From the NCBI GenBank assembly GCA_010015805.1, contig ML978125.1:1364001-1428000 (forward strand): a stretch of DNA of 64,000 nt. The letters are read 5' to 3'. Of the stretch, positions 31,726 to 43,066 are shown piece by piece. The translations under genes and the position numbers were made by a program. The notes under the pieces are model-generated. The model searched no databases. It was given only the letters and a program-made list of their open reading frames with translations, and was not told the DNA's origin. This DNA is from Rhizodiscina lignyota (taxonomy: Eukaryota > Ascomycota > Dothideomycetes > Aulographales > Rhizodiscinaceae). Numbering within the stretch: the stretch's first letter is position 1; each line of letters opens with the position of its first letter.

Positions 31726-33135
31726 GGCATTCCTTTGATCCCGTTAGGGATAGCATTTGGTGAACTTCGATGAAAACGGCCTAGCGCCTTCTGTTTCTGC
31801 TTAGCCGATAGGGCTTTTTTCTTCTCTTAAAAATGGTGTAGGATAGCTGACGGTGAAATACAAAAGTTATGACCACAATGCTCCCGGCTCATGCCATGTT
31901 CTAGTGCTGTGGCCATCTTATAAGATTGCTTGGTACCGTCCTCGCAGATGCAAATTAAACGCAATGGTCCGGCAGCAGCACAAGTTCATCCGATTGTACC
32001 GTGCAGAGCTACATTGCATCGACAAGTTGATGGGAACAGTCCGTTAAGTAAAGACGAATTGCATTCATTGAAGCCATATATTATTTTTCAATACAGTCTA
32101 GAACATACTCAACCAACCCTTCAGCCATTCTCTCCTCCATGCAGAAGAGCAAATCTTGACTACTCTACGCCACTTCGACATTCATCGGGGTTAGCTATCT
32201 CGGGGGCGAGGACGATGGTGGTTGAAGCTTTCAAGGCACAAGACAGCTATGAAGTGCAGTCTCTACGGCCAATAAAGCGTACAAGTTTGTCAGTGGTGTT
32301 GCCATTCTCGTATATACCCCAAAGAACGTAGCGTCGAGCCTCCATCCACAATCTGGGTTACATACTGGTGCAAGAGATGCTCACCCTTGGGCGTTACAGC
32401 TTCACAACGGCGACACTCAAGTCTACGCTGCTCTCGGTACTACATTGAACCTGCCAAGTGAGGCGACGTTGTGTCGAGCAGACTGCTGATCCAATCAACG
32501 GCACCGCTCGAATCCAAGACCGCACTTACGTGCCCATACATCTTAGTGGTAAGACTTGGAGAATACTTGTGATTCGATTCCTGAGTCCATATGTAATTAT
32601 GGTAAGCGTATATGGTATCCTACACCAGGTTACATATCCTGCTAAGTGATTAGGTAGCTACGTGCCAGTAACTGGGTACGTTGCCGTCGGTAATAACGGG
32701 TACGTGAGTACCTGAATTCAGGTACTCCAGATACGACGGTAGGCCTGGATTCAACGCGTTATATCTGCATTAGTTATCGCTACCACTCTGTATATATGGC
32801 TGATGCTTAAGCCCGCGCTACGATTTAAGCGTCACTGTGTCTCAATATATACCGGTGATTTTAAAGCCCACCCTGTGATAAAGATTATATTGAAACTACG
32901 AAGCCCCGTGACACTTGGTTGAGCAGGCTTCTGGTCTAATTGCAGTGATCGCTGGACTTTGTTTGAATACAGGCACGCCCGTGCGCAATAGTGGTGAGAC
33001 TTAAAGAAAGGCTCCGATTAAACTAGGGCACGCCATGCACAATGGTGGTCAACCTGGGCTGGCAGCTCTCGTGTCATCTTCGATCCCCCGTCCTCGACGA
33101 CTCCACTCGGACTCTTCAACACCGCATACACCTGA
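31726..33135. other. Gene-poor region with a perfect palindrome
   Basis: About 1.4 kb of relatively AT-rich sequence with no supported gene. It contains a 22-bp palindrome (32706-32727) and a degenerate direct repeat (32971-33000 versus 33025-33053, GGCACGCC...GCACAATGGTGGT-like). Confidence 0.4.
32706..32727. repeat. Perfect 22-bp palindrome
   Basis: The half-site GAGTACCTGAA is followed directly by its exact reverse complement, centred on GAATTC. The flanking bases do not extend the symmetry. Confidence 0.8.
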
Positions 33136-33452
33136 TTAATAGTAGACGCAGACGATACCCCCATCCGGATGATTGATGCAATTCGGAGACAATTCAGTCG
33201 CATCGACTCGCTTGATAGCTGCGACTTCGTCTGCCGTGAAGGTGCAGAGCGTTCCGCGCTCCGTCTTCGCACAGTTTGGTCCGTCGCCAATTCGCTTGAA
33301 GAGAAGTGAGCGTTTCCAGTAATCCTCGTCCATCTGTTATTGTTCACTCTAACTCTGGCTCTTCCGATTTGAGTACCCACGGGAGTTGGAGCCGCCAGAC
33401 TGATAGCCATGGTCATGGCGATGGCGAAGGCGAGAAACATGGAAAGCTGCAT
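33136..33452 (-). CDS. Small secreted protein with Lys-Arg sites (89 aa)
   Basis: Exons 33381-33452 and 33136-33333, intron 33334-33380 (47 nt, GTGGGT...AACAG, phase 0). Residues 1-21 form a signal peptide (MQLSMFLAFAIAMTMAISLAA). The mature part has four cysteines (45, 54, 76, 86) and three Lys-Arg pairs at 31-32, 37-38 and 65-66, the cleavage signature of the Golgi protease Kex2. A two-disulfide secreted domain after a short propeptide is a reasonable reading; cutting into several peptides is another. No family recognised. The unspliced frame runs into a different frame without cysteine pattern, which supports the intron. It is divergent from the UstYa-like remnant. Confidence 0.6.
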
Positions 33453-33640
33453 ATTGAAAGTATTTGACTTGAGATATTCGTAGGCTTGAACTTTACGAGA
33501 AAGATGAATCTGGAATTCCTGAGATTTTCCGGGGATTGACAAGGCGGCATTCGACTAACTTGGGACCTGGAGAGACGAGAAGCTCAAGATTTGTACGTTG
33601 TAACTTACCATTGCATAATGTCCAATTTAGTCCAGCTGAG

Positions 33641-34212
33641 GGTTCGAAGACGCAGAGCAGTCCGGATATTTGGCTAGCCCGGAGATGCTCCATCAGCTAC
33701 ATTGTTTGGTGGGATTATTCGCGAGCCAAAATCTCTTCGTGGGACACACAAGTGTGCTGATGAGGCACTGCAGAACATGTTCCGCAAGTTCATCTATATC
33801 GAGTATTATGAAGAAAATGATCGCCACTGGGCGGAGAATCCTTCGTTGCAAGACCATGCTGGTGAGTGCCTGTGGATGGAGCCTCGTTTCTTGCTCTGCT
33901 GTTCAACGTTAATTCCTTCAGATCACTGCGTCGACATTCTGCGCCAGGTCCTGATGTGCAATAGCGATACTGGGTTGATAATGTACCACTGGTTCAAGGG
34001 TCGTCCTGCTCCTATGCCGGATTTCAGTACCGTGGTGAGTTTTTCGGAACGTTTGCCATAGTGCGTTTTCTAGGGGCCTGACAAGCGGCCCAGTACTCTA
34101 CTCGTGCCGGAATCCTGATGCAGTTTTAGAATGGGCGCTGGAGAATCAGGTCAGTATTACGAATCATATCAGAAGGAAAGGAGGTGAAGCGGAATTATCT
34201 GAGATATTCTAA
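33641..34212 (+). pseudogene. UstYa-family (DUF3328) gene remnant, N-terminus missing and frameshifted
   Basis: Reconstructed exons 33641-33708, 33774-33861, 33922-34034 and 34094-34212 join through introns of 65, 60 and 59 nt. They give the two family hallmarks: MLHQLHCLN and DHCVDILRQVLMC (HxxHC motifs), then CNSDTG and PDFSTV. The last exon encodes SCRNPDAVLEWALENQ but is out of frame after the acceptor. The bases there are TACTC repeated twice (34094-34103), a 5-bp duplication that would explain the shift. Upstream only a short in-frame stretch precedes the first hallmark, and no TM segment is found before the divergent neighbour. UstYa proteins oxidise or cyclise fungal RiPP precursors. 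A GTACCG donor inside exon 3 could rescue the frame but is a weak site. Confidence 0.65.
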
Positions 34213-35378
34213 ATGAATAAATCGGAATCGATCGTGCGGTCCGCATCTTGGAGCTTCTGTTCAATTTCAATAATCCTCCGAGGGCTGGCCCAAGAGTGCT
34301 CTCGGCGGAAAAGGGAGAACCGCCGAAGTGGAGAAAGGGCACACAGGTCGACTGAAATCCCAGTGAGAGAACCTTGGAAAGGGAGGAAGAGATCTGTGCT
34401 GGGATACAAGCTAGAATGGAGTCTTCTCATCTCGGATGAGCTGCATCTCCGAAGGACCGACGCATGTAAACACTAGTCAGCAGTTCAAGAGAAGAGTCTT
34501 TGCGAGTTATCTGCGACCAGCATCTCGACGGCCACATCGTGGCCTGATGCCCTTTTCAGGAACTGGTTGGACCTACGTCTTTCAGGTAAAGGGCTCCCGA
34601 ATCCTTCAGGAGATTCAGATAACATGAAACGGTACCTTTGGACGCACGTAGGCGTCTACCAGCGCCATGGGTATGGAGATATGCTCCAGGATTGAGCCTC
34701 AGTCAACACCGACTAACCCTCAAAAAGGTATGTCCAGCAGAGGAGTTGTTCGGGATGGGCCGCCAGGATCTGGATCGTTGGTGGAAGAGAGAGGATGCGT
34801 TCGTTAGGGGTCGCCTCAGTCGCCCAGGAATACCCCGCGTTCTCGGCTCCGATTTTCCCTTATCGCTGTTGTTACCTTGCTTTTTACATCATGCTCACTG
34901 TCGCTATCAAGCGCGCGCCCCGTTGAAAATCTCAATCCTCTGATACAGGGCCTGCTCAGATAGTTCTTTTCGGCATATACAAGCGACAGTATCGGCCAAT
35001 GCGATTTTTATGGCGCTGATAAGACGGACCTGGCGCAACGCCGTCATAAGACTGCGATTCGAAAACTCGAGGCTAATGGTGCGGGAGCGTGGCACTAGAA
35101 AGCTTGCTGCAGGCGAGGGAGCGCTTTGAGTGGCCAGCCGCCTGCGATATCTCGCCTGGGTGGATGCAGATGCCGTTTCCAGCTCCAATCGCCGTTGATC
35201 TTCATGGGACGACATCACTGCGAAATGGTGCAGCTGAGCGACCCGCCCTCTGGGCGCACTCCTTGAGTACTTATCACTTGCCATGCCCAACTGTAACAGT
35301 AAGAGTTGAGATTGTTAGCTGACCTTGTTGTCACTACTACACCCTTTTCACTGAGGAGGAGCCTGCCACTAAGCCGTC
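34213..35378. other. Intergenic, no confident gene
   Basis: About 1.2 kb. Short ORFs on both strands (for example plus 34638-34943, minus 34907-35290) show no motifs. The 3' part is the permease promoter. Confidence 0.4.
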
Positions 35379-37225
35379 ATGTCGCTATCACCACACAATG
35401 CGGACCGGAACGCGAGCGTCACCTCCGGCCGCCACAAGAGCGTATCGCAAGAGCCGGTGACATCAGTCCTTCCTGGGGGAGACATCCCGTATGATCCGAG
35501 TCGAGAATGGAATGCTGACGAGGAGGTGTTGGCCGCGCTTGGTTACAAGCCGGAGTTCAAGAGAGAATTCAGTCTGTTCACGACGTTTTGCGTGAGCTTT
35601 GCTGTTCTGGGACTTCTGCCGTCGTTTGCGAGTACTTTGTACTATGGTATGGGATATGCGGGAACTGCTGGTAAGAGTGAGAGCTATCGTGAATGAGAAT
35701 AGTAGATCTGATCCGCTGCTAGGTATGACCTGGGGTTGGATCGTTGCCATGGTCGGAATCCAATGCGTTGCCATGAGCATGGCTGAGCTCTGCTCCTCGA
35801 TGCCCACCTCCGGTGGACTCTACTACGCATCTGCAGTTTTGGCGCCGGGTGGATGGGGGCCGCTTGCTGCGTGGTTGACCGGTTGGTCGAACTGGATGGT
35901 TCAAATTACTGGTGCTCCGTCCGTGAATTACGGAACCGCAGCTATGATTCTGGCAGCAGCATCGATCAGAAATCCGGACTACGTGCCAACCGACTACCAG
36001 ACGTTCTTACTAACTACGTTCCTCATGATTATCCACGGCTTCATGAGTTCGATGCCGACACGATGGCTGGCGAAGACCAATTCAGTTGGATCGATTTTCA
36101 ACTTCATCGCCCTTGTTGTTGTCATCATATTGATTCCTGCTGGAACAGACCGAGTCGCCAGAGGACTTACAAAGTTTACTCCGTCGAGCGAAGTTTGGGG
36201 GGACATCTACCCCGGAACCGACTTTCCAGCCGGTGTCTCCGTTCTGATGTCCTTCATTGGAGTCATATGGACAATGTCGGGATACGACTCACCTTTCCAT
36301 CTGTCAGAGGAATGTTCCAATGCGAACATCGCGTCACCACGAGCGATTGTACTCACATCCGCAACTGGAGGCATCTTTGGGTGGTTCTTGCAGCTGGTCG
36401 TGGCCTACACTGTCGTGGACATCGGCGCCGCACTTGACTCAGATCTTGGCCAGCCATTTGCCGCTTATCTCATGCAGTGTATGCCGCAAAAAACTGTCGA
36501 GGCCATTTTGTCGTTGACAATTATCGCGGGATTCTTCATGGGTCAGGGTTGCATGATTGCAGCTTCTCGAGTCACGTTTGCGTATGCCCGCGATGACTGC
36601 TTCCCCCTTTCCAAATACTGGAAAAAGGTCAACCCAATCACCCAGACACCTGTGAATGCAGTCTGGTTCAACTGCATTATTGGCATTGCCCTGGATCTCC
36701 TCGTCCTTGGTGGGCCCTTGGTCGCTGGTGCTCTGTTCTCTATTGGGGCTATTGCTGCTTTTGTAGCGTTCACGATCCCCATCTTCATCAAGGTCTTCTT
36801 CACACGGGGCAACTTCAGAGCAGGTCCGTGGAATCTTGGACGGTTTAGCCTTCCGTGTGGTACCGTGGCTTGCGCTTTCGTTGCGCTGATGGTGCCAATT
36901 CTCTGTTTGCCGGCCGTTACGGGCTCAGACCTAGAGTAAGTTGACTCTCATTAGCGTGAAGAAGCAACAAAAGATGGGAAAATGCTAACTGTAATACAGC
37001 GCCGCTTCTATGAACTGGACCTGCCTTGTGTACGGCGGCCCCATGCTGACCATATTGATTTGGTGGTTTGTGGACGCCCACAAGTGGTTCAAGGGACCGA
37101 AGGTCAACGTTGACCATCTCATGCTCGGCCAGGGAGAAAATACTCTCGAAGGGAAGGGCGATGATTCGTCCGAAAACGCCACTGAGATTCCTGGAGGGTC
37201 GAAGGATAAAGGGGCATTGGCTTAA
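35379..37225 (+). CDS. Amino-acid/GABA permease, APC superfamily (576 aa)
   Basis: Exons 35379-35670, 35723-36935, 37000-37225; introns of 52 and 64 nt (the second with GCTAAC and ACAG). A hydrophilic Ser-rich N-terminus leads to LGYKPEFKREFSLFTTFCVSFAVLGLLPSF, typical of the fungal Uga4/choline/amino-acid permease family. Signature loops include ELCSSMPTSGGLYYASAVLAP, the TM6-7 region SGYDSPFHLSEECSNANIASPRAI, and SRVTFAYARDDCFPLS. About 12 hydrophobic helices are apparent. It would import amino acids, GABA or polyamine-like substrates with protons across the plasma or vacuolar membrane; the substrate cannot be read from sequence. Confidence 0.88.
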
Positions 37226-38029
37226 ATTGTGGAAGAACTTTGCTTGACGTTGGAATGAAACCCTCTGTACAGAATGCGGGTTTAATGTTTGGTCTGGCCA
37301 AATTCTTTTGGATATAAGGTTGATACCCATGAATCGACGAATTGTTGAAAGTCTAGACGTGAAGAAGGAACAAGAAGTTCCATGGTAGAGTGAAATCGAG
37401 AAGACTCCACATATAATCCAGCGCTGCCTCAACACGCATTGCGTCCCACGTCTGGATTGCGGCCCATGAGCGAATCGAGCTTCTGCACACAGTGCGGGAG
37501 ACAGTACGAGCGTTGGCGAAAAAAAATAGCAAAAGGTCAAAAATAAGTATTTCCATTTCGGTAAAAATAGACGAAACTCAGACACCGGCAGAAGTATATG
37601 TATTGTACCAGCCTTTCGGTGACCCTCTTACCACGTTGAAGAGGAAAGTTCGGTCTTAGTATCGCATTTCAAACTTCATCAAGCTCAACTATTTTGTTAG
37701 CATGAGCTTGACGACTTGATTGTTTTATGGCTCGTGCCTCAAGAGTGTCGTGTGACAGCCCCACGATGCTGAAGCTTGAATGGTTCAAGAGTTTCACATG
37801 CCTGCAACTCCCCGACAACCTCAACTCTGAAATTGCAAAGATTCCTATATTCTTATTATGATTTGTCTTGTCGCAAGACACTTCACCCTGCGCTCAATAT
37901 ATCCTCCCTGAGGTCGTTGAGCTGCAATCGAATTACCTATCGCCCTGCGGCCGCACGTACCTACAGAATACGTCATTACGACTTGACTTCAAAGTTGAGA
38001 GAAAACGAATCCTGCGACAATCGTTGGAA
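37226..38029. other. Intergenic
   Basis: About 800 bp from the permease stop to the TLC-protein start. An open frame leads into the TLC gene from upstream, but I treat it as leader because the conserved sequence starts at the ATG at 38030. Confidence 0.4.
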
Positions 38030-39224
38030 ATGCGCGATCCGTTCGCCCCTCCAGCCTCCGTAGCACGCGTCTTCAAGCCAGTCGCCAACTACCTGGGCCT
38101 CTCGACGTTGCCTCTGCACGTACACGAGATTGTCCTCTCCTTTGTCGTGTACGAAATTCTGTTCAAGGTCGCGTCCCCAGTCCTCTCGCGGCACTTCTGG
38201 CCGAAGACGTACAACGCTTTCAACAGGCGCACCCGCATAAACTGGGACTCACGCGTCACCTCGCAAATCCAACAGGCGGTGATACTATCCTTAGTGATAT
38301 ACACGATTCTGACGGATCCCGAACGGACGGGCACGACATGGCAGACGCGCCTCTGGGGATACAACGGCATCACGGGCCTGGTTCAGGCGCTCGCAGCTGG
38401 CTATTTCCTTTGGGACGTGCACATTAGCAGCGTGCACATGGACGTGATGGGCGCGGACTCGCTTGCTCATGCGACGGGATGGCTACTGATCACGCTTATT
38501 GGCTTTGTAAGCTTACGCACTTTTCACTCTGTTATTTCCTCTTTCTTTCGCCAGGAGGGCACAAGAATGTCGCTTTTCGCTTTTCTGTCCGAGCGTACGG
38601 AATATCCGAGATGAGAGGGAACACTTTCACGTCTGGTCCGGGCTTTGCTACAGGAGCAACAGCCTTATCCGGGAACAAGGCCTACCAGTCAAATTAAGCG
38701 CGCGTTGTTGGTTTTTCGTCGGCAGTGACAAAAGTGCAGTAGGGCTGACGATTTGTCACACTGCATTTTAGAGACCGTTTGCGAATTACTATGGCCTCAA
38801 TTTTATGCTATACGAGCTTTCAACACCGTTCCTAAACAACCACTGGTTCTTCGACAAGCTGGGTATGACGGGCTCGCAAGCACAATGGATCAATGGCATC
38901 ACATTAATCGTGTCGTTTGCGTGCGCCAGGCTGATCTGGGGATCGCAACAATCACTGCTTCTGTATAAAGATTTCTGGGATGCGTGGCATTATACGGTTC
39001 CTGCGGGGGCCACGTGTGAAACCTTGTCTATATCTGGAGTGGAAATTCCGGTTGGATGCCGAAAGCTGCCGGCATGGCTCGCGATCATGTACGTTGGAGG
39101 CACGACGGTGCTCAGCATTCTGAACTTCTGGTGGTTCGGAAAGATGATCGAAGCGGTACAGAAGCGGTTCAAACCCAAAGCGGAAGGCGACAAGGGCAAC
39201 GGGGACACGAAGAAGGATAACTGA
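38030..39224 (+). CDS. TLC-domain (TRAM/LAG1/CLN8, TMEM56-like) membrane protein (309 aa)
   Basis: Exons 38030-38506 and 38772-39224. The intron is 265 nt, unusually long for this window (GTAAGC donor, GCTGAC branch, TTTTAG acceptor, phase 0). Five to six TM helices are apparent. Typical TLC-domain content includes INWDSRVTSQIQQAVILSLV, GLVQALAAGYFLWDVHI, DSLAHATGWLLITLIGFRPF, LYELSTPFLNNHWFFDKLG and VSFACARLIW. The C-terminus is Lys-rich and cytosolic (KPKAEGDKGNGDTKKDN), possibly an ER-retrieval signal. TLC proteins act in lipid sensing, ceramide synthesis or lipid transport. The LAG1 ceramide-synthase double-His motif is absent here, so it is not a ceramide synthase. Confidence 0.82.
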
Positions 39225-40720
39225 AAGAGTGCGGAGATAATTATGGCTCCGAGACGGCGCCGACGTAGCGAGCTATGAGAGCCTCAAAAGGTATGTTGGA
39301 CATACGGCGGTGTGAGAGAGTTGAACGAAATTCAGGATGTTCAGAGCGACTATCATTGGCCGATTTGTGTGATTTTCGCGAACGCATGCCTTATTAACGC
39401 ACGCGCCGAAGTAGCACGAAGCAGGTAAGCTCTCAGATGCTGGCGATCGCAACGACGGGCGCCGAGCGCATGCGGAAGGGCAGTTATAGCAGCACAGAGC
39501 AGCAGATGAAGTCGTCGAGGGTCGATAAATCCCCGGAGCACGACGGCACTAGCGCTCACTCGCGCTTAGTGGCTGCCAATGTGCGCAAGGGCATAGGCCT
39601 TAGTCAGCGCGATCTCGCCGTCATGGAGCGAGGGACGAGCTTCCACCACGCCCATGCATGCAGGAAATGCCACTTTCGCTGCTTGAGCTAAGCAGCAGCT
39701 AAGCAGTTCCCCTCACCTCCGCCCTCTGGCCTCACGTTCTGCGCGTGCGCTTCTGCTGCTCTGCTCGATTCGACAACCTCGATTCGACCCTCCCATCTGC
39801 CATTGCGCTGCTGGACTCGAGCGGAAGCGCTGCATCAGCGGCGGCCCTGCAATCTGCAGCTGTCTCGGCTCCAGCGTCACTTGACCCTCGCAACGTCTCA
39901 GACACGGCGGGCGCGACGTGAGAGTCAGGTCGCTCCTTCGCTTGCGCTACCGGTGCGCTCCAGAAGTGCCAGTGAGTAGTGGTGAGGGAAAGGTCAATTT
40001 AGGCTCGGAGAGGGTGACGTTGCTCGCAGGCGGGCGTCGAATAGGCATCGCGCTCACGAAAGCGAGCAATCCGACTTCCCGCCCGTTCGTTCGGCCGCCC
40101 AGAGTTGCGCACGCGGCCCGCAAAACGGCACGCCGGTCGCCTTCCAAATTGCACGTTCGGGGTGGAAGGCACGCACTCCGCGCATCTGATTAGGTCCGCA
40201 CTGATCGCTCCCCATCCCCAGCTCCATCTTACTGACGGCCACGCACTAGCCCTGCTCGCACATCAGCACCCCCAAGGCAGTGTGTCGTGCGTGCCAGGAG
40301 AGCTTCTCACCCAACGTTGGTGTGCTCATGTAAGGATCACCTCGCTTCCATCAGTCTTCCAGGCCTTCTGCGCGTTTGCAGACAGCCTTCTATGCAGCAC
40401 CACCCCGGCTCAGCAGCACGACCCAGCCAATCCACCACCCATCACCACTCCCAAAAGCGTCCGCTACTCGGAATCGTTTCATGCCCCTTCATGCTTCTTT
40501 ACTTGGAAGAGCCGAAGGTTGGCGGGCGCAGCTTATACCACCCTTGCACACGCTGTTGTTGCTGAACTGGATCTTCTTCCCTTTTTTCGCCTCCCTCCGT
40601 ATCCTACTTACACAGCATCGTTGTAAGCTTCACCTGCCTGCAGCCACGCGGCTGACAACTTCCTGCTCTCCAGCAAATCACTTCTTCACCTAACGCTCAA
40701 TTGATGATCTTTAACTCGCG
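39225..40720. other. Long GC-rich upstream region of the bZIP gene
   Basis: About 1.5 kb without a supported gene. The 3' half is pyrimidine-rich with several short ATG-initiated ORFs, as expected of a long regulated leader of a transcription-factor gene. Confidence 0.4.
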
Positions 40721-43066
40721 ATGACGAGTATCGCGCCGGTCTATACAGCGCCTCCCGACGCGGACATGGGCAGCGAGGCCAACGACGGGTCGGGTCTCCA
40801 AAGCTACGGTAAGCCAAGCCTTCCTTCACATCTTCACCACACATGCCTTTGCAGCATCATGTCCGAGCTTGTCCATTGGGCGTTGGACGTGCCTGAGGGA
40901 CGCGCAATTCTTTCTTACTACATCGAATTTCCACGTGGGAAGACGTCACTGCGTTTCTATTTATCCTAGCTGCATGCGGTTCAACCGTGCCGATAGCGTC
41001 CATCTCGCTGCACTAGGTTCATTTCGGAATCTCATTGCTGCACGAGATTGGGCCTAGTACTTCGGCTTCAAGACCGTGCTGCTTGCCTCTGATTGACCGC
41101 TGTCGATATCAAGCATTCAGTGCGGCGCTCCGCATTGTACATGGTGTTTTGAATATTACCCCTCTTGTTTCCTTCTTCTTGGTTCTTACACATTTCACAT
41201 CTGCAACTCACATCACCACCTGCCTTCAACCTTATTCCAACCTACTGTTGCTTGGTCATGACCGCCGCCGTCCTCCCCAACGCCGCAGTCCAGTCTACCT
41301 TTGATTCAGACTACGCTCTTGCTTCCGTTTACGCACTCACCATGGCACAACCTCCGTACATCAATTGGGCTGGAGAGCTGACTCTTAGCGCGCACAATGC
41401 CCCTTCCGTCCACTCTGGCCAGACCACGCCTCCCATCCCACAGGTCCAGCGCTCCGGTTCTGTCTATGGGTATGAGGAGCCCGGTTCGGCAGGTGGACAT
41501 GGTGAGGGGCAGTTCGCGCTTCCTTACTCCGCAGGCAGTGATTCTGGAAAATCTGCTAGCCCCTTGGACCGACTTGGTTTTGCCAAATTCCTCTCTGGGG
41601 AGAAGAAGACTCGAGGTTGGTCATCTTCAACAGTGATCATTGAACTCGAATTAACTTGGAACATAGATGGCCAGCCACCGAAGAGGAGAGGTCCGAAGCC
41701 TGACAGCAAGCCTGCCTTGACCCGAAGACAAGAGCTCAACAGGCAAGCGCAAAGGTGAGATTACTTGTGTCTCCTTCCTGAAGAACTCACGTGGCTAATT
41801 GTCTCTCACAGAACCCATCGTGAAAGAAAAGAAATGTACATCAAGGCCCTCGAGGCCGAAGTTCTTCGATTAAAAGAAGTCTATTCCGACACTTCACGAG
41901 AACGCGACACGATGGCACGTGAGCGCGAAGCCATGGTCCAGGAGATCCAGCGTCTAAAGAATCTTCTTGCTGCGCACGGAATCAGCGACGAGTCTGCGCA
42001 CATGGCTCAAACTTTCCAAAGGACCGAAAGCGCGTATCATGGAAGTTCATCAGCCAGCCATGCTGGCAGCAGCTACAATCCAGGAACTGCTTCAACAGGC
42101 TACACCTCTCCTCCTCAGATGGCCGGCACATCCGCGGGCAGTCCTCCAACTCAACAAGCAAGAGCGTCGAATCAAAGACTGGACTACGATCAAATCGGGA
42201 TCGACTTTGTCTTAGCGTATGACAATCGCACACCCTACCTTTCTCCTCCGCCTCAACAGTGAAATCACATCTTTGCATCTCTAGCACACTTAAGCACACA
42301 GTATGGTTCCTGAAAGCACAAGCAGACTGAAAGCTGCATCCACATGTTCACAATTGTCTCCTTTCCACCCCCTTTGTCCCTTTTTGTATCCCCCAAGAAC
42401 GAACCATATCACATGTATCTTGTCCCCTTTTCTGACTCAACCCTTTTTTCCGCCTTACAGTCTCGAACATCCCTGCATGGACCACATGCAGTTCCTGATG
42501 GTGCGGTCGCAGGAATCCGACGAGGGCGAGATTAGCGGGCATGCGCTGATGGCCACCTGCCCGCCCGAAAGTTATGTCGCCGAGCATCCGAAAGAACCGT
42601 ATGGCCACAAAATGCCAGACATTGGCATGACAGATCTCGTCAAGCTGCTCGATCTGAGTAATCGATTACCTCTGGATGGCGAAATCACTCCCATCATGGC
42701 TTGGGCGGGAATTCATTCCCATCCAAGACGAGATCAGCTTACGAAAGACGACTTTGATAAGCTGAAACACGATTTGACTGCGAAGGTTCGGTGTTATGGG
42801 TACGTTTACATATTTTACTTCAAACATAGTTTGAATCTCTAGGTGAACACAGCGCTAACATTTGACACAGCTTTGGCGCAGTTCTCGAGGAATTCGAAGT
42901 TAGAGACGCGATGACAGCAGTGTTCGCGCCGAAGGATCACACGTCACCAGACGCTGTTGTGCAAGAAAGCGAGATGAATTACACATTTGGGAATGCAGGC
43001 AACGTGCTGCAGCAGGGTACAGAGGGCTTAGAGCAGAGCAATTCGGATGGGCAGGTTACGACTTGA
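40721..43066 (+). CDS. Yap-like fungal bZIP transcription factor (about 475-494 aa)
   Basis: Downstream exons are firm: ...-41615, 41667-41754, 41812-42258, 42461-42799, 42871-43066. The 5' end has two options. One is a first exon at 40721-40808 spliced over a 480-nt intron to 41289 (phases agree, 494 aa). The other is a start at the ATG at 41258 (475 aa). The bZIP region reads GPKPDSKPALTRRQELNRQAQRTHRERKE, split here by exon junctions, followed by leucine-spaced heptads (EAEVLRLKEVYSDTSRERD). The basic core is NxxAQxxHR, whereas AP-1/Yap factors usually have NxxAQxxFR. The C-terminal half contains LEHPCMDHMQFLMVRSQ and CYGFGAVLEEFEVRDAM, conserved-looking blocks possibly involved in stress sensing. 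Such factors regulate oxidative-stress or secondary-metabolism genes. Confidence 0.8.

Noticed and set aside
34638-34943. 101-codon plus-strand ORF before the permease
   Set aside because: Has an ATG but no motif, and spliced extensions gave nothing recognisable.
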